In this document: positions 25,432 through 31,530 of the stretch, one piece after another
How the letters are laid out: each line of letters begins with the position of its first letter
Numbering within the stretch: position 1 is the stretch's first letter
From: Pseudomonadota bacterium
Lineage (GTDB): Bacteria > Myxococcota_A > UBA796 > GCA-2862545
Direction of reading: 5' to 3'
Assembly (NCBI GenBank): GCA_947490265.1
Contig: CANLGQ010000010.1
Location: 1-33,606 of the forward strand
Length of the DNA: 33,606 bases
Notes under the pieces: generated by a model
What the model was told of the DNA's origin: nothing
The model's input: the letters and a program-made list of their open reading frames with translations, nothing else
Database searches by the model: none
Position numbers and translations under genes: made by a program

Positions 25432-26793
25432 ATGCTCCTCGCCGTCGCCCTCGCCTGCGGGCGCCCGGACCCCGACCCCCCGCCGGCCACGCCCAGCCTG
25501 CAAGCGAGCTGCGCCTCCGACCCGGAGGATCCGACCCGCGCGACCTGCCAGGTGGCGCTCGACGCCCCGGGGCACGCCGAGGTCGAGCTGACCGATGGGA
25601 CCGAGACGGTGCGCTTCACGACCGATGCACCGGGTCGCGCCCACGCGATCCCGATCTGGGGTCTTCACGCCGACCGAGCGTGGAGCTGGGTCGCCCGCGC
25701 CGGCCCCGACTCGGCCTCCGGCGCCTTCACCCCGGGGTCGCTGCCCGACGCCCTGGCCGTCGAGGTGGCTGCGACCGGCGGTTCGGGGTCGACCCTCCGC
25801 GGCGTGATCGGCCCGATCGACTGCGGGGGAGGCGGATTCGCGACGGTGCTCGACGGCCGGGGGCGGGTGCGTTGGTACGCCGATACCCATCGCGACGACC
25901 TCGACATGGTCCAATTCACCGAGGCCTCGACGGTGCTGCTCGTCGCCGACAAGGCGGCGGTGATCGAGCTCGACCTCCTCGGAAACGTTTGGTTGAACCG
26001 AGACGATTACGGACTGCCGGTACACCACGACGTCTTCCGCAGGGGCGACGCGATCTACACGCTGTTGGCCGACGCCTACCCGGAGGCGAACGGCGAGACG
26101 TATGTCGAAGAGATCGTGGTGAAGCTCGACCTCGGGGGCAACGAGATCTGGCGTTGGGACGAGCACGACCACCTCGACGCCACCCGCGCCCGGCCCGGCG
26201 GGGGCGAATTCTGGGCCTGGCGGTTCCCCGGGGCGACCGACGCCTGGCACACGAACGCGCTCTACCCAACCGACGACGAACACGTGCTCCTCTCGCTGAA
26301 GCGGGAGAGCTCGATCCTCCGGATCGCCGAAGCGGACGGCTCGATCGCGTGGACGCTCGCCGGCGACGGGGTGGGACGGTCGCTCGGATCCGACTTCGCC
26401 TTTGCCGGCTCGGGCGACCCGACGTTCGGCGACGAGCACCACGTCGCCCTGGTCCCCGGCGGCAACCTGACGGTCTTCGACAACCGCAAGGCGCGGGGCC
26501 TCGCGCTTTCGCTCGACGAGACCGCGGGGACGGCGTCCTTCGTAGCGGACTGGCCGCTCGACCTGGTGTGCGGCATCCAGTCGTCGATCTTCCCGATGGG
26601 CGACGGACACTGGCTGGCAACCTGCGCCCCGGGACACGAGATCGCGGAGTTCGACGACAACGGTGCCGAGGTGCTGCGCCTGGCGCTGGCTTGCCCCGCG
26701 GGGCCCCCGATCACGCGCACGGCGCGGGGACAGCCGATCGATCTGTGGGGCGGGCACTCAGCCGGAGGCGTCACCGCGACCCGGATCCGGTGA
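25432..26793 (+). CDS. Arylsulfotransferase-like (ASST family) lipoprotein
   Basis: A 453-residue protein with a very short lipoprotein signal (MLLAVALAC, lipid Cys 9). The body has the six-bladed propeller character of arylsulfate sulfotransferase-type proteins. DAWHTNALYPTDDEHVLLSL is followed by a KRESSILRI block, and EHHVALVPGGNLTVFDN is the repeated His and propeller motif typical of that family. In true ASST a histidine carries the sulfuryl group; which His would do so here is not decided. The protein is probably periplasmic or surface-exposed and membrane-anchored. It follows the CPBP gene by 10 bases and overlaps the convergent isomerase gene by 23 bases at its end. Confidence 0.78.
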   Translation: MLLAVALACGRPDPDPPPATPSLQASCASDPEDPTRATCQVALDAPGHAEVELTDGTETVRFTTDAPGRAHAIPIWGLHADRAWSWVARAGPDSASGAFTPGSLPDALAVEVAATGGSGSTLRGVIGPIDCGGGGFATVLDGRGRVRWYADTHRDDLDMVQFTEASTVLLVADKAAVIELDLLGNVWLNRDDYGLPVHHDVFRRGDAIYTLLADAYPEANGETYVEEIVVKLDLGGNEIWRWDEHDHLDATRARPGGGEFWAWRFPGATDAWHTNALYPTDDEHVLLSLKRESSILRIAEADGSIAWTLAGDGVGRSLGSDFAFAGSGDPTFGDEHHVALVPGGNLTVFDNRKARGLALSLDETAGTASFVADWPLDLVCGIQSSIFPMGDGHWLATCAPGHEIAEFDDNGAEVLRLALACPAGPPITRTARGQPIDLWGGHSAGGVTATRIR

Positions 26794-27430
26794 CCGTCGG
26801 CGCTCCCGGCTGGTTCTCCGGCAGGGCGCCCGCCGCGTGCGGCGTCGCCAGCGCGGCGGCCTCCGCGGCCAGCACGCGCGGGAAGGGGCTCACATCCACC
26901 CCGAACCGGCGCGCGCTGTACACCTGCGGCACGAGGAAGAGGTCGGCCGCGCCCACGTCGCGCCCCCAACAGAAGGGGCCCGGTCGCTCGGCCTCCCAGC
27001 GCTCGAGCAGCCCCTCGAAGGCGGTGAGTCCCCGGCAATTGAAGTGGGCCGCCCAGCCGTTCCGGGCGACGTGATCGGTCTCGCTGACCCGATCGAGGAC
27101 CGCCAGGTTCTGGAGCGGCTGGATCCCGGTGTTGACGAGCTCGCAGAGCTGGCGAACCCGCGCGCGTCCCCAGGGATCGGCGGGGAACAGCGGGGGGACG
27201 GGGCAGGTCTCCTCGAGCCATTCGAGCACCGCCATGGACTCGCCGAGCAGGCGGCCCTCGACCTCGAGCACCGGGACGTGGCCGATCGGGTTCCGTCCCC
27301 GGTGGACGCCCTGGTGCTGCTCCTGTCCCATCAAGTCGACGATCACCGAGTCGAAGCGAACCCCCTTGATCGCGAGGGCCCACCGAACGCGCCAGGAAGC
27401 GCTCGAACGCCAGAAATGATAGAGCTTCAC
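26771..27430 (-). CDS. maiA: Maleylacetoacetate isomerase-like zeta-class GST
   Basis: A 219-residue protein. The N-terminal KLYHFWRSSASWRVRWAL carries the Ser-rich zeta-class motif (SSxxWRVR) used by maleylacetoacetate isomerase, which turns maleylacetoacetate into fumarylacetoacetate in tyrosine breakdown. NPIGHVPVLEVEG and LGESMAVLEWLEE match the glutathione site. The C-domain retains the NTGIQPLQNL block. The GTG start is 6 bases after GGAG; a GTG 30 bases upstream is less likely. No other tyrosine-pathway gene is near, so a general glutathione role is also possible. The 3' end overlaps the ASST-like gene by 23 bases. Confidence 0.85.
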   Translation of the reverse strand: MKLYHFWRSSASWRVRWALAIKGVRFDSVIVDLMGQEQHQGVHRGRNPIGHVPVLEVEGRLLGESMAVLEWLEETCPVPPLFPADPWGRARVRQLCELVNTGIQPLQNLAVLDRVSETDHVARNGWAAHFNCRGLTAFEGLLERWEAERPGPFCWGRDVGAADLFLVPQVYSARRFGVDVSPFPRVLAAEAAALATPHAAGALPENQPGAPTVTGSGSR

Positions 27431-27484
27431 GGTTGCTCCGGTCGGTTGGACGACCACCACGCTATCCTACCACCGGGAGGGCCG

Positions 27485-29197
27485 ATGACCGCCCCGCGCA
27501 CCGCAGCCGCCCTCGCGGTCTTGCTCCTCGCCTGCGAGCCGGCGCCGACCTCGCCGTCGACCTCGCCCGCACCCACCCCAGACCCGGCCCCCGAGCCGAG
27601 CGCGCCGCCCACCGTCGTCACCGAGACCGTGCCCGGGGCGCTCCCGCCCACCCTCGCCGCCGATCCCCCGCCGGGGATCGTCACCACCGACGTGAGCGTC
27701 GACCTCGTCCCCTCCGACCCCGACGCCACGATCGTCTACACCCTCGATGGCCGGCCCCCTGAAGTCGGTGTTTCCCCCGAATGGACCGGGCCGGTCCTCC
27801 TCGACCGGAGCGCATCCATCCGCGCGATCGCCACCAACGCCTACGGCTCGGTGGCCTGGGCCGGTACGTGGCTGCGGGCCGACCCGACGGTGGCGTCCTT
27901 TTCGTCGGACCTCCCGGTGGCGGTCCTGTGGTCCAACGAGGCCGCGCCGGTCGTGAAAACAGAGGTTTTCAGCCGATTTACGGTCTCCACCTTCGAGCCC
28001 GACTTTTCCGGACGGACCACATGGCCGGCGAACGCCGCGCTCTCCACGCGCGCGGGGTTGAAGATCCGCGGATCGAGCTCGGCCGGCTACCCGAAGCACC
28101 CCTACCGGCTCGAGACCTGGCGCGCCGACGCCGATCTCGACACCGACGTGGTGCTGCTCGGCATGCCGGAGGAGGCCGACTGGGTGCTCGGGGCGCCGCT
28201 CGACTTCGACCGGGCGTTGATGCGCGATCCGCTGATGTTCGCCCTCTCCAACGCCATCGGCCGAACCGCCTCGCGAACCGAGTTCGCCGAGCTCTTCGTC
28301 GCCGAGCTGGGCGAAACCGTCGGAATGGACGACTACGTCGGCGTGTATGTATTCACCGAACGGATCGAGCGCGACGCCGACCGGGTGGCGATCACCCCGC
28401 TACTTCCCACCGATCTCGCCGAGCCCGAGGTGACGGGCGGCTACATTTTCAAGGAAGATCGCCTCGGGCCGGGCGAGTCGGGTTTCACCGCCGGCACGGC
28501 GGGCGGTCGCCTCGACTTCCAGCAGCCCTTCGTGTTCGTCGATCCAAACGAAGACGAGCTGGCAGGCGAACAAAAAACCTATCTCAGCTCGGTTCTCGAT
28601 GATCTGGGGTGGGCGCTCGCCTCCCCCGACTTCACGAATCCCAACACCGGGCACCACTACGCGGACCTGATCGACGTCGATGCCTGGATCGATCACCACA
28701 TCCTAAACGTGCTCTCCAAGAACCCGGATTCGTTCCGTTTGAGCGGCTTCTTCACCAAGGACCGCGAGGGGCCGATCGCCGCGGGGCCGCTGTGGGACTT
28801 CGATCGGACGATGGGCTGCGCCAGCGATTCGCGCGCCGCCAACCCCACCTGGTGGGATGCGTCCAACGAGACAAGCGATTGCACCTATGTTTTCGACCAT
28901 GGCTTCTGGCGGGGCCTGTTTGCGGATCCTGCCTTCCGGGACGCCTATTTCGCCCGCTGGAGGGTGCTCCTGGACACCAGCCTCAGCGTGGCCACGATCG
29001 ACCTCGTAATCGACGGGATGGCCGCCCAGCTGACCGAGGCCGCGGTCCGCAACTATGCCGCCTGGCCTGCCTATCCTCCGCGCGGGCCGGATCACGCGGC
29101 CGAGGTGGCCACCCTAAAGACCTGGCTCCACACCCGGCATGCCTGGATCGACGGCTGCCTCGACCTCCCCGATCCGCGGGCCTGCCCGGGAAGCTGA
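27485..29197 (+). CDS. CotH-kinase family lipoprotein with chitobiase-like domain
   Basis: A 570-residue protein. Residues 1-17 are a lipoprotein signal (VLLLAC). A long Pro/Thr/Ser-rich linker follows, then a chitobiase C-terminal-like beta domain (about 62-125, with VYTLDGRPPE). The CotH atypical protein-kinase domain spans about 185-450: LKIRGSSSAGYPKHPYRLE, YVGVYVFTERIERD, GGYIFKED, and the metal-binding WDFDRTMG (Asp438, Asp440) after SKNPDSFRLSGFF. CotH phosphorylates spore-coat proteins in Bacillus; bacterial secreted relatives are mostly unstudied. A GGGAGGG ribosome site precedes the ATG. The gene is divergent from maiA across 54 bases. Confidence 0.88.
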   Translation: MTAPRTAAALAVLLLACEPAPTSPSTSPAPTPDPAPEPSAPPTVVTETVPGALPPTLAADPPPGIVTTDVSVDLVPSDPDATIVYTLDGRPPEVGVSPEWTGPVLLDRSASIRAIATNAYGSVAWAGTWLRADPTVASFSSDLPVAVLWSNEAAPVVKTEVFSRFTVSTFEPDFSGRTTWPANAALSTRAGLKIRGSSSAGYPKHPYRLETWRADADLDTDVVLLGMPEEADWVLGAPLDFDRALMRDPLMFALSNAIGRTASRTEFAELFVAELGETVGMDDYVGVYVFTERIERDADRVAITPLLPTDLAEPEVTGGYIFKEDRLGPGESGFTAGTAGGRLDFQQPFVFVDPNEDELAGEQKTYLSSVLDDLGWALASPDFTNPNTGHHYADLIDVDAWIDHHILNVLSKNPDSFRLSGFFTKDREGPIAAGPLWDFDRTMGCASDSRAANPTWWDASNETSDCTYVFDHGFWRGLFADPAFRDAYFARWRVLLDTSLSVATIDLVIDGMAAQLTEAAVRNYAAWPAYPPRGPDHAAEVATLKTWLHTRHAWIDGCLDLPDPRACPGS

Positions 29198-29210
29198 ACG
29201 TCCGCGCCGT

Positions 29211-29231
29211 GTCCGCGGCCCGTCCGCGGCC
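29211..29231 (+). repeat. Short direct repeat in the 119-base gap after the CotH gene
   Basis: Two copies of GTCCGCGGCC separated by one base. The region 29198-29316 otherwise holds no gene, clear promoter or terminator that I can see. Confidence 0.5.
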
Positions 29232-29305
29232 ACGACGGCCCGGCAGTCCATGGCCTTCGCCCGGGGTTTGTCCGGCACGTTTCCTGCACCTCTCCGGGTC
29301 ACGGC

Positions 29306-29310
29306 AGGAG
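29306..29310 (+). promoter_or_regulatory. Ribosome binding site deciding the GTG start of the second VWA gene
   Basis: AGGAG lies 6 bases before the GTG at 29317, the best spacing among the in-frame candidates (GTG 29311, GTG 29317, ATG 29332). Confidence 0.6.
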
Positions 29311-29316
29311 GTGTTC

Positions 29317-30210
29317 GTGTTCCAGCGCAGGATGTGGCTCGCGCTCGCGGGCGGAATCGGTTGCTCAGGCGAGTCCACCGATGGGTCGACCCGGGTCGAG
29401 CAGCGGTGGGTCGTTCAAGGCGACGTCGATATCCTCGTCTTCACCGATACCAGCGACTCCATGGCCGACCAGTTGGCGGCGTTGGCCGGCAACGTCGAGA
29501 TCCTGGTCTCGCGGCTCGAGGCGGTCGAGTCGAATTGGCACCTCATCGCGGTCACGGGGCCCGACGGGTGTGGACAGGGTGGAGTGCTCACGCGCGACAC
29601 CCCCGACTGGCCGGCGCTGTTCGCGGAGGGCATCGTCACCAAGCCGGGCGAGGATCTGGTCGACGAGTGGGGCCTGTACAACGCCCAGGAGGCCCTGGTA
29701 TCGTCCGCTACGGGAGGATGTAACGCTGGATTCCTCCGGCGCGAGGCGCACCTCAGTATCCTGTTCATCTCCGACGAAGACGACAACTCCCCGGGCTTCG
29801 ACGGCGGCGATCCGAACTACTGGCAGACCTACGTCGACGGGTACCAGGCGACGAAGGCCGAGCCGGAGCGGGTTCACCTCTCGGCGGTCGGCGGTCCCGA
29901 GCCGGAAGGGTGCAACAGCGCCGACTTCGCCCGCGGCTACTGGGAGGCCGTCTCCGCCACGAACGGGCAATTTCTCTCGATCTGCGGCAACTGGGAGTAC
30001 GAGATCGAGGCCCTCGCCGACTCCGCGGTGGTGCAGACGTCGTTCCCGCTGGCGGAGCCCTCGACCGGGGAGGGGATCCGCGTGTTCGTCGACGGCCTGG
30101 AGCGCCTCGATGGCTGGTCGTGGCTCGAGGCGAACAACGAGGTGACTTTCACCGCCCGGGCCCCGTTTGCCGGCCAGGAAGTGGAGATCGACTACCCGTC
30201 CGCCTACTGA
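29317..30210 (+). CDS. Von Willebrand factor A domain lipoprotein (second copy)
   Basis: A 297-residue protein with the signal FQRRMWLALAGGIGC (basic n-region, lipid Cys 16). The VWA domain starts at about residue 37 with DILVFTDTSDSM, whose Asp44, Ser46 and Ser48 form the MIDAS motif. Later blocks include LSILFISDEDDNSPG and a Cys pair near residues 200-225. The tail (VFVDGLERLDGWSW ... VEIDYPSAY) mirrors the end of the other VWA lipoprotein, so the two are probably related copies on opposite strands. The gene stands alone on its strand after a 119-base gap and is convergent with the second sigma operon, overlapping it by 7 bases. Confidence 0.84.
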   Translation: MFQRRMWLALAGGIGCSGESTDGSTRVEQRWVVQGDVDILVFTDTSDSMADQLAALAGNVEILVSRLEAVESNWHLIAVTGPDGCGQGGVLTRDTPDWPALFAEGIVTKPGEDLVDEWGLYNAQEALVSSATGGCNAGFLRREAHLSILFISDEDDNSPGFDGGDPNYWQTYVDGYQATKAEPERVHLSAVGGPEPEGCNSADFARGYWEAVSATNGQFLSICGNWEYEIEALADSAVVQTSFPLAEPSTGEGIRVFVDGLERLDGWSWLEANNEVTFTARAPFAGQEVEIDYPSAY

Positions 30211-30431
30211 ACGAACACCAGCAAGAAGGCCCACATCACCAGGGCCGCAGACCCGGCACCCGCCATCACCGGCTCCCATCGATCGATCCAGGCGCGCTCC
30301 AAACGCCCGAGCCCGGTCTGCGCGAACGGATCGGCCCACCGTCGGAGGATCCGCTGACCGCGACGGCGGATCCGCTCGGCCTCGGCAGCCGGGACGTCGA
30401 GCACGGGGAGGTCGAACCGATCAGGCGACAT
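30204..30431 (-). CDS. Small single-pass membrane protein, possible anti-sigma factor
   Basis: A 75-residue protein. A basic, helical N-terminal part (AERIRRRGQRILRRWADPF) is followed by one membrane segment at the C-terminus (about 55-74). It has no zinc-binding HxxxCxxC and is far shorter than known anti-sigma factors. It starts inside the last codons of the ECF sigma gene (11-base overlap), the classic anti-sigma position. The role is inferred from that alone. The end overlaps the convergent VWA gene by 7 bases. Confidence 0.62.
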   Translation of the reverse strand: MSPDRFDLPVLDVPAAEAERIRRRGQRILRRWADPFAQTGLGRLERAWIDRWEPVMAGAGSAALVMWAFLLVFVQ

Positions 30432-31002
30432 CGCGCACCTCCGCTTCCAGAAACGACCGAGCCCGCGACCAGCGCTGGCGCACGGCCTCGGGGGACAAAC
30501 CCAGGATCTCGCCGACCACGGAGAGCTCCATCCGCTCCACCGCAACCAGCAGGGCGACCTCGCGCAACGCCGGGGTCAGGGCCGCAATCGCCCGCTCGAG
30601 CCGACGGGCGGTCTCGACGGCGTCGGCGACCTCGCCCGGGGTGGGCGGCTGCCGGCCGACCCACCGGGTCGCCAGAAGCGCCAGCCGCTCCCCGTCGAGG
30701 ATCGACCACCGGGCCCAGCTCCGCCACAGGTTTCGGGCCACGGCGAAAAGCCACACGCCGAGCCGGGTCTCGGGGTCGAGCCGGCCGGCATGTCGGGCCA
30801 GGCGGAGGAAGGTCTCCTGCAGGAGCTCCTCGGCGACCTCGGGCCGCCGCGACATTCGAACGAGGAATCCGTAGACTCGTGGTCGATAATTTGCATACAC
30901 CACGTCGAAGGCCGCGGGATCGCCCTCCCGCAGCCGCCGCACCAGGATCGGGTCGGAGAGCTCCACGCCGAGACCAACGCTCCAGCGTCGGGAGTGTGAC
31001 AT
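30421..31002 (-). CDS. ECF-family RNA polymerase sigma factor (second)
   Basis: About 193 residues. Region 2 runs from about 20 to 100 (LVRRLREGDPAAFDVVYANYR, ELLQETFLRLARHA, VWLFAVARNLWRSW). Region 4 is at about 140-188 (LTPALREVALLVAVE, then VVGEILGLSPEAVRQRWSRA, the DNA-binding helix-turn-helix). The start is uncertain: ATG 31002 is used, without a visible ribosome site, and GTG 30966 just before ELSDPIL is an alternative that would give a more typical length. It is unlike the first sigma factor in this window in sequence. It is followed by a tiny membrane protein gene and is divergent from another small membrane protein gene. Confidence 0.92.
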   Translation of the reverse strand: MSHSRRWSVGLGVELSDPILVRRLREGDPAAFDVVYANYRPRVYGFLVRMSRRPEVAEELLQETFLRLARHAGRLDPETRLGVWLFAVARNLWRSWARWSILDGERLALLATRWVGRQPPTPGEVADAVETARRLERAIAALTPALREVALLVAVERMELSVVGEILGLSPEAVRQRWSRARSFLEAEVRDVA

Positions 31003-31028
31003 CGGCACACGCGAATTTGACGTGTCAC
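30996..31028. repeat. Inverted repeat between the second sigma gene and its divergent neighbour
   Basis: GTGACA (30996-31001) and TGTCAC (31023-31028) are exact inverted 6-base arms separated by 21 bases, covering the proposed sigma start and its upstream region. It could be an operator or part of divergent promoters. If the sigma start is GTG 30966, the whole repeat is intergenic. Chance occurrence is quite possible. Confidence 0.25.
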
Positions 31029-31090
31029 GTCTGGCCCGTTCGTTCGTTTCCTGGGTCGACTCCCCCCAGGGAGCAACCGAGGAGGTCGAG

Positions 31091-31453
31091 ATGTGGCTCA
31101 TTCTGGCGGGTGGAACCCCTGTGCTGTTCGTCATCGCGTTCGGACTGATCGGCGTCGCCACCGCCGCGCGGTACGCCTGGGCCCCAGGCGACGGCCGGAT
31201 CGGCCACGTGGTCGGTCTGGCCACCGCGGTGGTACTAGCGTCGATCGCCGGCTTTGCCGCCGACTTGATGGCGGTATCGGTGAACGTGACCGGAAACCCG
31301 GAGTGGGCGTCGAGCCCCGAGCTGCCCCTGATCGTGCTCGCCGGGGTCGGTGAGTCGATGTCGCCGCTGATCCTCGGCTTCTCCCTGGTCGCCGTCACCG
31401 CCCTCCTCACCGCGGTCGGCCTCCGACGCGCGCCCGGACCGGCACTCGGTTAG
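31091..31453 (+). CDS. Small three-helix membrane protein, unknown function
   Basis: A 120-residue protein with three hydrophobic segments (about 3-25, 42-63 and 83-108) and a basic C-terminal end (GLRRAPGPALG). The arrangement recalls a MotA/TolQ/ExbB-like core, but I cannot show homology. The ATG has GGAGG 5 bases upstream. The gene is divergent from the second ECF sigma gene across 88 bases and may be one of its targets. Confidence 0.72.
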   Translation: MWLILAGGTPVLFVIAFGLIGVATAARYAWAPGDGRIGHVVGLATAVVLASIAGFAADLMAVSVNVTGNPEWASSPELPLIVLAGVGESMSPLILGFSLVAVTALLTAVGLRRAPGPALG

Positions 31454-31514
31454 CGCGGTTCGATGAGCAAGTCGTTCGTCGCCACCGGCGCGAACACCGG
31501 GGGGCTAGCGCGAC

Positions 31515-31530
31515 CGCGCTTCAGAGCGCG
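31515..31530. terminator. Possible hairpin at the end of the TonB-dependent receptor gene
   Basis: CGCGCT and AGCGCG form a perfect 6-base stem with loop TCAG, spanning the receptor's stop codon. A second pairing (AGCGCG-AC-CGCGCT, 31507-31520) is mutually exclusive with it. They sit between two convergent genes, but no T-run follows on either strand. Confidence 0.25.

Noticed and set aside
27463-27468. TATCCT, -10-like, before the CotH gene
   Set aside because: The nearest -35-like sequences have spacings of 11 or 24 bases, too short or too long for a normal promoter.
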